From the NCBI RefSeq assembly GCF_001007935.1, contig NZ_CP011451.1:3906001-3970000 (forward strand): a stretch of 64,000 nt of DNA, read 5' to 3'. The notes beneath the pieces were generated by a model, which made no database searches, had not been told where the DNA came from, and was given only the letters and a program-made list of their open reading frames with translations. Position numbers and translations under genes: made by a program. This stretch comes from Nitrosomonas communis. GTDB lineage: Bacteria > Pseudomonadota > Gammaproteobacteria > Burkholderiales > Nitrosomonadaceae. Every line of letters starts with the position of its first letter. Position 1 is the stretch's first letter. Positions 19,233 through 28,710 of this stretch are shown piece by piece.

Positions 19233-20306
19233 ATGAAAATCATCGAGAAATACATCACACGAGAACTGCTCTTCCCTTTTCTTACTGTACTCAGCATTCT
19301 TGTGGGGCTTTTCGTTAGCTTCAGTATTGCTCGATTTTTGGCTGGCGCGGTCACTGAAACACTCGGCATGGTCGCCATGCTTCAACTAGTAATGCTCAAA
19401 ACGATCATTGCTTTGGAGGTGTTGATCCCCATCTCATTCTATGTTTCTGTCATTTATGGATTAAGTAGAATGAGCAGGGATCAAGAAATGAACATATTAC
19501 GTTCTGTCGGATTCAGCGATTACCGTGTGCTCTATACAGTATTATTAGTTGCGGCCCCTGTAGGCATCATGAGTGGTGTGCTCTCACTTTATGCACGTCC
19601 CTGGGCTTATGCTGAAACTTACATTCTCAACGCGCAAGCTGAAGCCGAACTCAATGCCAATCGTTTCCAGGCAGGGCGTTTTTACGGCAGTGAAAAGAGC
19701 GGGCGCGTGGTTTTTGTACAAGCCAAGGATGATTCTGGCATGCGCTTGGAAGAAGTATTTCACTTTATCAAGAAAGAGGGTATCAGTGAGATTGTCATAG
19801 CAAAGGAAGCCATTCAACGGCAACAGATATCACTGGAACAGCGGCCGCATATCGAATTGTTTGACGGCTATATTTATCGTATTGCCTACCCAAAAGATAG
19901 CGACAGTGTGATTCAATATGAAAAAATGACCTATTTTACTGAAAACGAGCAATCAAAATGGCATCGGCGCAAAGCTGCACCGACACGTATGTTATGGGGA
20001 TCGGAAAGAACGCATGATATTGCAGAGCTTCAATGGCGGCTTTCCCGTCCAGTTGCAACTATTCTGCTGGCTTTGATCGCTGTCTCGTTTACGCGCCTTT
20101 CTCCCCGTCAAAACAAAAGCGACAAAACTTTTCTAATTGCCGCCACCGTGTTTGCTATTTACTATAATCTCAGCGGATTGGCTCAAACATGGGTAGAACA
20201 AGGCGTCGTCGCCGCCATACCGGGTATATGGTGGTTATATCTACTGCTTTTTGTTATCGCTGGACTGCTTTTGCCAGGCACAAGACAAAAATTATTTAGA
20301 AGATAA
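19233..20306 (+). CDS. lptF: LPS export permease LptF
   Basis: One of two inner-membrane permeases of the LptB2FG transporter that extracts LPS toward LptC. 357 residues, six membrane segments: three N-terminal (KYITRELLFPFLTVLSILVG; LSRMSRDQEMNILRSVGFS loop contacting LptB) and three C-terminal, with a periplasmic jellyroll between. Its stop overlaps the lptG start (TAATG), so the two are translationally coupled. Confidence 0.94.
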   Translation: MKIIEKYITRELLFPFLTVLSILVGLFVSFSIARFLAGAVTETLGMVAMLQLVMLKTIIALEVLIPISFYVSVIYGLSRMSRDQEMNILRSVGFSDYRVLYTVLLVAAPVGIMSGVLSLYARPWAYAETYILNAQAEAELNANRFQAGRFYGSEKSGRVVFVQAKDDSGMRLEEVFHFIKKEGISEIVIAKEAIQRQQISLEQRPHIELFDGYIYRIAYPKDSDSVIQYEKMTYFTENEQSKWHRRKAAPTRMLWGSERTHDIAELQWRLSRPVATILLALIAVSFTRLSPRQNKSDKTFLIAATVFAIYYNLSGLAQTWVEQGVVAAIPGIWWLYLLLFVIAGLLLPGTRQKLFRR

Positions 20307-21370
20307 TGAAAACTGCCTCCCGTTATATCGCCAAACAAATAGTAATGGCTATGGCTCTCGCTACGCTAGTGCTATTACCGTTATTCAGTTTCTTCGATTT
20401 ATTAGAACAACTCGATGATGTCGGCAAAGGCACTTATCAGACGAGAGATGCCTTTCTATATGTTGCCATGCTAATTCCACGCCGGTTTATTCAAATTGTG
20501 CCCTTTATCGCGCTGCTGGGCACAGTTGGTGCGCTAGGCAAATTAGCCATTAATCTCGAGTTAGTGGCCCTACGTGTCGCCGGATTGTCACCCGCCCGGC
20601 TTAGTATCGTCCCTGTTGGCATTGGGATGGCATTAATTCTGATCATCGCTGTGATGGAACAATTCATCGCTCCACAGCTTCAGCAAAGAGCTGTTGCACT
20701 TCGGGCGACTGCAATGGATAAAACCGCTGAGCTAGGAAAAGGGCTTGGGATCTGGACACGCAATGAGCATAATATTCTACGTATCGGTGAAATCCTGCCT
20801 GGAAACATCGCAATTGATGTTGAAATCATGCATTTTAATGAACAGAACTTGCTTGCTACGCATACACATGCAAAGTTTGCGGATAACCTCAATGATGAAT
20901 TATGGCGATTAAATAATGTGACTGTCAGAACATTCACAGAGAAAAATATCGCACTAACCACTGCCAGCACCGTAGAGTGGCAATCTTTTCTTAAAGCAGA
21001 AGATATTTCTACATTGACCAAGCCTCCCGAAAGCCTTTCCCCGGTGGAGCTAATACGACATACAGAATTTCTGCAAGAGACTGGCCAGAAAGTCGATGCA
21101 TATCTCATGGCTATCTGGCGTAAGATAGGGAACGCATTTATGATCATCGCCATGATATTGCTGGGCATTCCCTTTATTTTTGGTTCGGTCCGTGAGGGAT
21201 TGGGAGGTAAACTGACTCTGGCTACCGTCATCGGAGTCGGGGTTTATCTGCTCGACCAGATCATTGCTAATGCTGGCTTGCTGCTGCAATTGAATCTGGT
21301 ATTAACATCCATTCTTCCCAGTTTAATCCTTATTACCTTGACCATTCTGTGGTTGCGGCGGATTTATTAA
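20306..21370 (+). CDS. lptG: LPS export permease LptG
   Basis: Partner of LptF. 354 residues with the same six-segment plan: TASRYIAKQIVMAMALATLV, FFDLLEQLDDVG, the coupling loop LELVALRVAGLSPARL, and the C-terminal LGIPFIFGSVREGLGGK. It directly follows lptF. The next gene starts only 27 bases later, so the phospholipid genes downstream may be in the same transcript. Confidence 0.94.
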   Translation: MKTASRYIAKQIVMAMALATLVLLPLFSFFDLLEQLDDVGKGTYQTRDAFLYVAMLIPRRFIQIVPFIALLGTVGALGKLAINLELVALRVAGLSPARLSIVPVGIGMALILIIAVMEQFIAPQLQQRAVALRATAMDKTAELGKGLGIWTRNEHNILRIGEILPGNIAIDVEIMHFNEQNLLATHTHAKFADNLNDELWRLNNVTVRTFTEKNIALTTASTVEWQSFLKAEDISTLTKPPESLSPVELIRHTEFLQETGQKVDAYLMAIWRKIGNAFMIIAMILLGIPFIFGSVREGLGGKLTLATVIGVGVYLLDQIIANAGLLLQLNLVLTSILPSLILITLTILWLRRIY

Positions 21371-21397
21371 TTTTTCACCCCATTTCAATTTTAGTTC

Positions 21398-22621
21398 ATG
21401 TCGACAACTTATATTTATATCCTCGGTGAAAGCGAAACCAGCCTCTGGGGATTGAGTGGCCGCGAACGGCTGCTACGTACGGTAGCATCTCTCAAACAAA
21501 CCCATCTGATTGATAACCCAGCAGACATTCCGGGCGATGCGCCTGCGCTGCTGCTGCGCGCCGATCATCTGTATGATGCCAGGGTGATTGCTGCTTTGAT
21601 CAACTTGCAAGAAGACATCGTACTATATCATCAAGGCGACATGGCCGTTGCCGTACGTACTATCGGAAAAAATATCCCTACCCTGCTTCAAGCCTTGAGC
21701 AGTGCAAATATGCAAGCATTCTCCTTTATGAAGAAATACGCTCTGAAAGATTTACAGCTAGGTATCCAGCAGAATCTGAAGAAAAAAGAGCCGCCCTATA
21801 TCCTCTCGATCAGTGCAGCTAATCGGGAGGCACTTGAATGGGAATTGTTCGCAGGCTCTTATAAAGGCGTAACCGACCTCGTCACCAAATGGCTATGGCC
21901 TATACCTGCATTTTGGGCAACTCATCTCTGTGTGCGCTGGAAAATAACGCCCAATCAGGTGACGTTGTTCAGCCTGCTATTAGCAATTTTCGCAGGAGTG
22001 GCCTTCTGGTACGGTTACTACGCAAGTGGTCTGGTCATGGGATGGTTAATGACTTTCCTCGATACAGTGGATGGTAAACTGGCACGCGTCACGCTTAGTT
22101 CAAGCCGGCTGGGCGATGTACTGGATCATGGCCTGGATATTATTCATCCACCGTTATGGTATGCTGCCTGGGGTGTCGGTTTAACGACCACCGCATTCCC
22201 ACTAGCGAATCTGGAATTATGGTTCTGGCTGATATTTGTCGGTTACATTGGTGGACGTATCTGTGAAGGGTTATTCGAATTCTGGCTTGCACCTTTTGTC
22301 ATGTTTATGTGGCAACGCATTGATTCGTTCAATCGCCTCATCACTGCGCGGCGTAATCCCAATCTGATTCTAATGACAGCAAGTTGGCTTGCTGACCGAC
22401 CCGATATCGGATTCTTAATGGTTGTGGGCTGGCATGGCTTATCAACACTTTTTCTCGCCTGGCGAGTGCTCGTTGCCTGGCAAGTCCGACGCCTAGAAGG
22501 ATCACTCACCTCGTGGATGGAAGCAATTGACCCAATACGAGACAGACAACAACTAGCGGTCAAAGTATTTACCCGCGTTCCTCTTGCTGAGAAAAATGGT
22601 AGCGCCATTACGCATCCATAG
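21398..22621 (+). CDS. CDP-alcohol phosphatidyltransferase with N-terminal nucleotidyltransferase-like domain
   Basis: 407 residues. The C-terminal membrane half holds the complete CDP-alcohol phosphotransferase signature at about residues 220-245: DTVDGKLAR, eight residues, then G-x3-D-x3-D (GDVLDHGLD). This family swaps CMP of a CDP-alcohol for another alcohol to make phospholipids. The N-terminal ~150 soluble residues (ILGESETSLWGLSGRERLLR) look like a sugar-nucleotidyltransferase-type fold, reminiscent of the bifunctional IPCT/DIPPS enzymes. That is inference; a catalytic K/D set is not clear. It leads the phospholipid gene set and overlaps the next gene. Confidence 0.8.
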   Translation: MSTTYIYILGESETSLWGLSGRERLLRTVASLKQTHLIDNPADIPGDAPALLLRADHLYDARVIAALINLQEDIVLYHQGDMAVAVRTIGKNIPTLLQALSSANMQAFSFMKKYALKDLQLGIQQNLKKKEPPYILSISAANREALEWELFAGSYKGVTDLVTKWLWPIPAFWATHLCVRWKITPNQVTLFSLLLAIFAGVAFWYGYYASGLVMGWLMTFLDTVDGKLARVTLSSSRLGDVLDHGLDIIHPPLWYAAWGVGLTTTAFPLANLELWFWLIFVGYIGGRICEGLFEFWLAPFVMFMWQRIDSFNRLITARRNPNLILMTASWLADRPDIGFLMVVGWHGLSTLFLAWRVLVAWQVRRLEGSLTSWMEAIDPIRDRQQLAVKVFTRVPLAEKNGSAITHP

Positions 22622-23597
22622 CCTGGAAACAGGAACAGCCCGTGTCGGATTGATCCTCAATCCATTGGGCGGAAAGGCACGGAAACGTCATAGCCTGATC
22701 AAGCAGTTACTGGCTGAGATACCCGGTATCCACCAGTGGATTGTCACTACTGCCGCAGATTTCGATGCTTCAGTAAAAGCACTCATTCAGGCAAAGATTG
22801 ACTGGCTAATTATCCTTGGAGGGGATGGTACCTTTCAAGGGATACTCAATCGCCTCTATGCTTGGTTACCGTCTGAACAATGGCCGGTTCTGACGATCAT
22901 TCCTGGCGGAACGACCAATATGACTGCACTTGATCTGGGCATGCGCGGCACACCGGATCATATCCTGCGCCGCTTAAAACACTATCTGCAGCAACCTGCT
23001 CCACGTCCAGCTCCCGTACTTGTTGAACGACCGGTATTGTGTATTGAACAAACAGGACGGGAAAAAATCTATGGCATGTTTTTGGGGCTGGGGCTGATTG
23101 CGCGCGGAGTCAAATTCTCGCGCAGCTCAATCAAACAAATAGGCATTACCGGAGATATTTTTACCACACTCATCGTATTACGCTCTTTATTAGGCACCTT
23201 TCTGGGGCGGCCGCAGCCTGAATGGGCACCGGTACAAATCACTATCGAAAACGAAACGGGATCAAGACGCGAGGAACGCTATTTACTAGTTCTGGTCAGT
23301 GCGTTGGAACAGCTATTGATGGGCATTCGACCTTATTGGGGAAATGAATCAGCACCTCTGCATGTTACTTTTGTTCGACAGTATAGCAAAAAATTCTGGT
23401 GCTCGATTTTGCCGTTAATCACGGGTCGTGGACATAACCTCAAGAAAGAAGACGGCTATGTCAGTTACAATACCCAGGTGCTGGAATTATCGCTGGATGA
23501 TGAATATATCGTAGATGGCGAGCTGTTTCATGCCTCGCGCCAACATGGACCTCTACGCATCTCGGCTAGCGGACCCATCACCTTCCTCGTACTGTAA
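22596..23597 (+). CDS. Diacylglycerol/lipid kinase family protein
   Basis: 333 residues from the ATG at 22596, which lies inside the end of the upstream gene (26-base overlap). The DAGK catalytic domain is seen in VGLILNPLGGKARKR, the nucleotide loop IILGGDGTFQGILN, and IPGGTTNMTALDLG. The C-terminal beta-rich half ends YIVDGELFHASRQHGPL, as in YegS/DgkB-type kinases. It phosphorylates diacylglycerol or a related lipid to phosphatidic acid. Its position between two genes of CDP-linked lipid chemistry supports a lipid substrate. Confidence 0.88.
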   Translation: MVAPLRIHSLETGTARVGLILNPLGGKARKRHSLIKQLLAEIPGIHQWIVTTAADFDASVKALIQAKIDWLIILGGDGTFQGILNRLYAWLPSEQWPVLTIIPGGTTNMTALDLGMRGTPDHILRRLKHYLQQPAPRPAPVLVERPVLCIEQTGREKIYGMFLGLGLIARGVKFSRSSIKQIGITGDIFTTLIVLRSLLGTFLGRPQPEWAPVQITIENETGSRREERYLLVLVSALEQLLMGIRPYWGNESAPLHVTFVRQYSKKFWCSILPLITGRGHNLKKEDGYVSYNTQVLELSLDDEYIVDGELFHASRQHGPLRISASGPITFLVL

Positions 23598-23609
23598 CTT
23601 GAGTTAACG

Positions 23610-24581
23610 ATGAAAAAGAACAAATCACTCCACACTGAGCAACCACCCGCACCGCTGGTAGAAATTATCGCTTCACAGAATGCCCAAACAGTTTCCCCTG
23701 ATTTCGGGTATCTGACTGAGGCACTCAAACAGCGCTTTGCTGACTCGCTGGATGCCATCGTCCTGTATGGCTCCTGTCTACACACCAGCAATCTGTCTGA
23801 AGGCATCGCCGATTTCCACGTACTGGTCAATGATTACCGTAATGCCTACGCTAAGCGCTATCTCGCTCACCTGAATGCCTGGCTTCCTCCCAATGTATTC
23901 TATTTGGAAGTCAACCAGCAGGAAAAAATCTTCCGTGCCAAGTATGCAGTCTTTTCAACCGCCGATTTCGAATACGGCAACCGTTACTGGTTTCATCCCT
24001 ATCTCTGGGCACGCTTTGCTCAACCGGCGCGATTACTCTATGCGCGTGATGATTTCATCCGTCAACGCGTTAATGTGGCTATGGCGCAAGCAGTCGTTAA
24101 ATTCCTGAAATCGAGTCTGTTAGCATTGGAAGCACACGCATTAAATACTGAAGAAATCTGGACTCAGGGCCTGATGTTGACTTACGCCGCAGAACTACGC
24201 GCCGAACGGGCCACGCGAGCACGTCACCTCGCTCAGCTTAGTCTCAATCATTATGAACGTTTGACGGCTGCCGCTCTGCCCGCTTTAAACGGCTTGCTGA
24301 CTGTTCAAACCGATGGGCCTTATTACTGTCAGGCTACGCCATCAGATAACCGACGAGCCCGCTTGTACTGGCGTCTCAGGCGCTGGCAGGGAAGAATCCT
24401 CTCGATATTACGCTTGAGTAAAGCTACACTGACATTTCATGACTACCTTAACTATGCTGCGTGGAAAATAGAACGCCATAGCGGTGTCCGGGTTGAAGTT
24501 ACACCCATGCTGCGACGCTACCCGATCCTGTGGGGATTCAAGGTCATGTGGCTAATGCTGCGGCGGGGGATCCTCCGTTAA
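23610..24581 (+). CDS. Nucleotidyltransferase-fold protein, possibly Tam41-like CDP-DAG synthase
   Basis: 323 residues. LDAIVLYGSCLHTSNLSEG followed by IADFHVLV is a pol-beta-type nucleotidyltransferase motif (GS, then D-x-D-like aspartates). The downstream WLPPNVFYLEV and the helical C-terminal half with YAAWKIERHSGV recall the plan of Tam41, the peripheral phosphatidate cytidylyltransferase of mitochondria and some bacteria. If right, it converts phosphatidic acid from the upstream kinase to CDP-diacylglycerol for the CDP-alcohol transferase. The motif is seen; the Tam41 link is inference from recall and context. It is 12 bases behind the kinase gene. Confidence 0.62.
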   Translation: MKKNKSLHTEQPPAPLVEIIASQNAQTVSPDFGYLTEALKQRFADSLDAIVLYGSCLHTSNLSEGIADFHVLVNDYRNAYAKRYLAHLNAWLPPNVFYLEVNQQEKIFRAKYAVFSTADFEYGNRYWFHPYLWARFAQPARLLYARDDFIRQRVNVAMAQAVVKFLKSSLLALEAHALNTEEIWTQGLMLTYAAELRAERATRARHLAQLSLNHYERLTAAALPALNGLLTVQTDGPYYCQATPSDNRRARLYWRLRRWQGRILSILRLSKATLTFHDYLNYAAWKIERHSGVRVEVTPMLRRYPILWGFKVMWLMLRRGILR

Positions 24582-24615
24582 TTTTTCATTGACTGATTCT
24601 TTTGAGGAAAACATC

Positions 24616-25263
24616 ATGATGAGCTTATCTCGCTTCTTCGCTTGCCTGCTATTATTTTCTTTATCTGCTTGCTCCACCCTCTATTACAGTGGACTGGAAA
24701 AAATCGGAATTCCCAAGCGCGATGTGCTAGTGCATCGAGTGGAAAATGCGCGTGATACCCAAGAAGAAACCAAAGAGCAGTTCAAATCAGCTCTGGAGCA
24801 GTTCACCGCCGTGACCAACTTCAAAGGTGGTGACCTGGAAGCAGTCTACAAGAAATTGAACAGCGAATATGAAGCCAGCGTCGCTAAGGCGAACGAAGTC
24901 AGCGATCGCATTGCTGCCATCGAAGATGTCTCCCAGGCATTGTTTGACGAATGGGAACAGGAAATCGCCCAATATTCCAACGCATCACTTAAACGCAGCA
25001 GCCAGCAGAAGCTAGTAGCCACCCAAGCACACTACCAGCAATTGATCACCACCATGAAAAATGCCGAAAGCAAGCTTCAACCGGTGCTAACGGTATTCAA
25101 TGATCAAGTCATGTACCTCAAACATAACCTGAACGCACAAGCAATTGCTTCATTGAAGGGAGAACTCGGCACACTCCAGTCTGATGTATCCTCACTCATT
25201 AGTTCGATGGAAAAATCTATCAATGAAGCTAATGCGTTTATTAAAACTATGGAGAAGAAGTGA
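24616..25263 (+). CDS. DUF2959-type lipoprotein
   Basis: 215 residues. The start is set by GAGGAAAA before ATGATG (an upstream TTG would ruin the signal). Lipobox LSAC with the Cys near residue 18, then a long helical, largely coiled-coil body (RVENARDTQEETKEQFKSAL through to the C-terminal helix ending FIKTMEKK). This matches the DUF2959 family as I remember it. It is last in the run behind the phospholipid genes, 34 bases after the nucleotidyltransferase. Function unknown. Confidence 0.75.
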   Translation: MMSLSRFFACLLLFSLSACSTLYYSGLEKIGIPKRDVLVHRVENARDTQEETKEQFKSALEQFTAVTNFKGGDLEAVYKKLNSEYEASVAKANEVSDRIAAIEDVSQALFDEWEQEIAQYSNASLKRSSQQKLVATQAHYQQLITTMKNAESKLQPVLTVFNDQVMYLKHNLNAQAIASLKGELGTLQSDVSSLISSMEKSINEANAFIKTMEKK

Positions 25264-25404
25264 GTATGTAGTTTGAAAGCCAACTCATTCATCTGTTAAG
25301 AAACAAAAGCAGCACGGTGAGAATCACGATAGTCGATACCATTTTTACGTAATAGTAATATGACTTCTGAGGTTGATACTAGTTAGCTGCCATAGGCCAA
25401 AAAT

Positions 25405-26136
25405 ATGCAGTTCAACAAATTTGTCTTCAACCATAACATGCGGCATTCTAACTTATCGAAGCACCCATTAAACTTTTCTATGAACTGCGACTCATACAAC
25501 AGGATTGCCAGTCAGTGGGATGAATCCCGTAAAGAATTCTATGGGCGCGAGCAAGATTATCTTTATTTACTGTTGTCCGATTTACCGCATCATGCTTTAG
25601 TGTTAGATCTTGGCTGTGGTACCGGTCGTCCCATGGCAGAGTACGTGATTTCCAAAGGCCATGGAGTACTTGGCATTGAACAGGCCGAAGAATTAATCAA
25701 GCTTGCCAAGAAACGTTTTCCAGATGAGCAGTGGGTTCTGTCCCCTATTGAACAGTATGACTTCAATAACAATTTCCATGCTGCTATCATCTGGGATTCT
25801 CTATTTCATATTGATCGCTCGCGGCACGCCATTATCTTGCGCAACGTTGTCGAGAAACTGCCAGGAGGGGGAAAAATCATGCTTACAGTCGGCGGTTCTG
25901 CACACCCAGCATTTACTGACACTATGTTTGGGCAAGAATTTTTTTACGATTCTAATACGCCAGAGGATACTAACCATATTCTTCGTAGTCTAGGTTGTCA
26001 AATATTAGTAGGAGAATTCATGAACCTCCCCACCAAGGGTCGAGATAAAGGACGCTATGCTATCGTCGCGCAGAAAGTTGATAGACAGCAAACCGAAAAT
26101 AAATTTAATACAGTGCAAAAGCAAGAATTTATCTAA
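25405..26136 (+). CDS. Class I SAM-dependent methyltransferase
   Basis: 243 residues from the first ATG; the family-like N-terminus (MNCDSYNRIASQWDESRKEF) begins at residue 26 (25480), which may be the true start. No start has a good ribosome site. Motif I is VLDLGCGTGRPMAEYV, the acidic end of strand 2 is GIEQAEELIKLA, and motif II/III regions follow with IIWDSLFHID. Substrate unknown. The C-terminal tail is Gln/Lys-rich and probably disordered. Confidence 0.8.
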   Translation: MQFNKFVFNHNMRHSNLSKHPLNFSMNCDSYNRIASQWDESRKEFYGREQDYLYLLLSDLPHHALVLDLGCGTGRPMAEYVISKGHGVLGIEQAEELIKLAKKRFPDEQWVLSPIEQYDFNNNFHAAIIWDSLFHIDRSRHAIILRNVVEKLPGGGKIMLTVGGSAHPAFTDTMFGQEFFYDSNTPEDTNHILRSLGCQILVGEFMNLPTKGRDKGRYAIVAQKVDRQQTENKFNTVQKQEFI

Positions 26137-26278
26137 AACAACAAGAAAAAGAAGATTAATGATAGCTATATATGCCGATCCTCATCATATCCCTTCTAAT
26201 GAAGAGTATAAAAATCCAGCGCATATCGGCTTCTCATTTTTTTGTTGCCCTCCTTAACTACCTTAAGTAGTTTGGATA

Positions 26279-26385
26279 ATTCCATTTCTAAATCAAAAAT
26301 GACGCAAAAACGAGCCACAGACAGTATCAATACAATAATACGGCAAGGTGAAGCCGACAAAATCTGTTCTGATTTAAAAATGGAA
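26279..26385 (+). mobile_element. MITE copy 5 (reference orientation)
   Basis: 107-bp copy with TA on both sides (26277-26278, 26386-26387). It fills about a third of the 350-base gap between the methyltransferase and the VOC protein; the remainder shows no gene. Confidence 0.88.
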
Positions 26386-26488
26386 TAAGGTACTCGGTAA
26401 CCGACGGCATCAGTAGTTCATAAAAAGTTAAGGATCCTGAACTCATTCTTGTGTTAACACATGATTTGCATTTTTAGGAGATATTCAA

Positions 26489-26869
26489 GTGAGCAATAAC
26501 CCAGTGGGATGGTTTGAAGTCTACGTGCAAGATCTCGAGCGGGCTAGGCGTTTTTATGAAGCTGTTTTTGAGGTTAAGCTGGAACAGCTTAACTCTCCTT
26601 CGGAAATGAAAATAGAATTATGGGCTTTTCCGATGGAAAAGGATGGAAGAGGAATAACTGGCGCATTGGTCAAGAAGGAAGGCGTCTCATCCGGTGGAAA
26701 CAGCGTATTGGTTTACTTTATATGCACTGACTGCGCATTTGCGGCTGCTCGTGCGGCCGCTTCTGGAGGAAAAATAGTGCAAGAAAAGAAATCCATTGGT
26801 CAATACGGCTTTATTTCTTTGGTGGTGGATACCGAAGGCAATATGATTGGTCTACATTCGATGGAATAG
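26489..26869 (+). CDS. VOC/glyoxalase-superfamily protein
   Basis: 126 residues with paired beta-alpha-beta-beta-beta modules: VGWFEVYVQDLERARRFYEA at the start and FISLVVDTEGNMIGLHSME at the end. Small stand-alone proteins of this type include glyoxalase I relatives and predicted enzymes annotated as PhnB/bleomycin-resistance-like. The start is GTG with GGAGAT upstream. Metal ligands are incomplete by eye, so catalysis is uncertain. Confidence 0.82.
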   Translation: MSNNPVGWFEVYVQDLERARRFYEAVFEVKLEQLNSPSEMKIELWAFPMEKDGRGITGALVKKEGVSSGGNSVLVYFICTDCAFAAARAAASGGKIVQEKKSIGQYGFISLVVDTEGNMIGLHSME

Positions 26870-27063
26870 CGTTACTTTGAGAGATAACTCAGAAATATCT
26901 CAGGGTCGGCAAACGCATTGAAATGTCTCTGAATAAATCACTGGGCTCGTAACAGAGGGTAATTGGCTTATTGATTTATGATTCAGCTTGCGCGAAAACA
27001 CTCAATTGGGATGATTCAAATCCTCCCGCGCCGAACCTGACCAGCTGCTAACGAGTTGTCCGG

Positions 27064-27858
27064 TTAGTTACAGGATCGAGCTTGTTCCAAGTCCTGGGCA
27101 ATTTCAACTATAACGGGAGTATGATCAGAAGGCCGTTCCAATTTTCTGGGCTCCTTATCGATCATGCAGCTTTTACAGATACTGGCCAGCTCGCTGCTGA
27201 GCATGATGTGGTCAATACGCAATCCCCTGTTGCGGCGGAAAGCGAGCATACGGTAATCCCACCACGTGTATGATTTATCTGGCTGATCAAACAAACGAAA
27301 ACTGTCAGCGAAACCGAGTTTTAATAATTCCTGGAAGGCATTTCTTTCGGACTCACTGCAAAGTACCTGACCTCTCCACAAATCGGGAGCATGCACATCT
27401 CGATCTTCCGGTGCAATATTAAAATCTCCGAGCAAAGCTAAGCGCGGATATTGCTCCAGCTCCTTACTGAGCCATCGGTTCAGTGCGTCTAACCACATTA
27501 ACTTATATTGATACTTATCCGATACAATACTTTCCCCATTGGGCACATACACACAGACGACGCGTACATCTTCATAAGTCGCCGCGATGATTCGTTTCTG
27601 GCTATCATCCAAATTGGGAATTGCCGTAACTACATCAGCTCCATTTTGCTTACTTAATAGCGCAACGCCATTAAACATTTTCTGTCCAGTATAAACGGAG
27701 TGATAGCCAAGCGCTGCAATCTCAGTGGCTGGAAAAAACTCGTCCTGCAGTTTAGTTTCCTGTAAACATAATATATCTGGTTGATGGGCCACTAACCAGT
27801 TAATGACCTGCGGCAGGCGAACTTTAAGTGAATTAACATTCCAAGTAACGATTTTCAT
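27064..27858 (-). CDS. xthA: Exodeoxyribonuclease III (AP endonuclease)
   Basis: Base-excision repair enzyme that nicks at abasic sites and trims 3' ends. 264 residues: TWNVNSLKVRLPQV, LCLQETKLQDEFFP with the metal Glu, GLGDFN-like LLGDFNIAPEDRDVH, WWDYR, RIDHIMLSSELA and the catalytic His in RPSDHTPVIVEI. All expected catalytic positions of the ExoIII/APE1 family are present. Confidence 0.94.
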   Translation of the reverse strand: MKIVTWNVNSLKVRLPQVINWLVAHQPDILCLQETKLQDEFFPATEIAALGYHSVYTGQKMFNGVALLSKQNGADVVTAIPNLDDSQKRIIAATYEDVRVVCVYVPNGESIVSDKYQYKLMWLDALNRWLSKELEQYPRLALLGDFNIAPEDRDVHAPDLWRGQVLCSESERNAFQELLKLGFADSFRLFDQPDKSYTWWDYRMLAFRRNRGLRIDHIMLSSELASICKSCMIDKEPRKLERPSDHTPVIVEIAQDLEQARSCN

Positions 27859-28194
27859 AGTATTCAGTATTTATTTTTATTATTCATCTGTTTCTGCAGA
27901 ACACATGATATCCTCTGCATGCAACCCGTCGCAATGCCCAGCATAATATTCGTTAATTCAGTGAGTTATTAAAATGAGTACAGGATATGTTTTAATAAGC
28001 TTGAGTCAATGCAATAACCTTCTATATTAAAAATAACCATGCGTTCTGCTTTTGAAACATTAAATTAATCCATTTTTACAGCATTATTCCGACTCTCTCT
28101 TTGAGAAGACCGCCGACAGAGTAGTAGAGCTCCCTCAATTTCTGATAAAATTCAGCATTCTGAATCTTATAAGTACCACGCAAGGAATTCCATC
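27859..28194. other. Intergenic region between xthA and fdxA
   Basis: About 335 bases, divergent between xthA and fdxA. Apart from the AGGA ribosome site of fdxA near its right end I see no gene, repeat or RNA I can name. Confidence 0.5.
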
Positions 28195-28518
28195 ATGACT
28201 TATGTAGTAACTGAAAGCTGTATCAAATGTAAATATACTGATTGTGTCGATGTATGCCCGGTGGATTGCTTCCGCGAAGGTCCCAATTTTCTAGTAATTG
28301 ACCCTGATGAATGTATTGACTGCACGTTATGTGTAGCTGAGTGCCCTGTGGAAGCGATTTATGCTGAAGATGATGTTCCTGACAATCAACGTGGTTTCAT
28401 TGCCCTTAATGAGGAATTATCCAAAATCTGGAAACCTATCATCGAGAAAAAAGATGCGCCGCAGGATGCTGATGAATGGGCCACTGTTAAGGACAAACTG
28501 GATAAACTAGAGCGCTAA
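28195..28518 (+). CDS. fdxA: 7Fe ferredoxin FdxA
   Basis: 107-residue electron carrier of the Azotobacter FdI type. The N-terminus [20 protein letters not shown] and following PVDCF give the [3Fe-4S] set, and [12 protein letters not shown] gives the [4Fe-4S] set. The C-terminal extension with [12 protein letters not shown] is typical. AAGGA lies upstream of the ATG. Confidence 0.95.
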   Translation: MTYVVTESCIKCKYTDCVDVCPVDCFREGPNFLVIDPDECIDCTLCVAECPVEAIYAEDDVPDNQRGFIALNEELSKIWKPIIEKKDAPQDADEWATVKDKLDKLER

Positions 28519-28616
28519 CTCGTATTTAAATATACTCTCATGCCGTCTTGCTCATTATTATCTGTTCAACGGTATCAGCAGAAACCAATATTCAAGATCA
28601 TAAGCACTGATTGACA

Positions 28617-28652
28617 CTCATTGCCCTGATGAGTCTTTATAAGGGCAATGAG
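28617..28652 (+). terminator. Hairpin after fdxA, probable terminator
   Basis: 11-bp perfect stem CTCATTGCCCT (28617-28627) with AGGGCAATGAG (28642-28652), followed by only a short T-rich tail (TTTATCT). It lies between the convergent fdxA and transglutaminase genes and could serve both. Confidence 0.5.
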
Positions 28653-28710
28653 TTTATCTAACACAAACCCACTTCCTCATTATCCTGTGCACGAGATTTT
28701 TTCTGATTAT

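Noticed and set aside
20680-21231. 183-codon minus-strand frame
   Set aside because: Antisense to lptG, which is certain.
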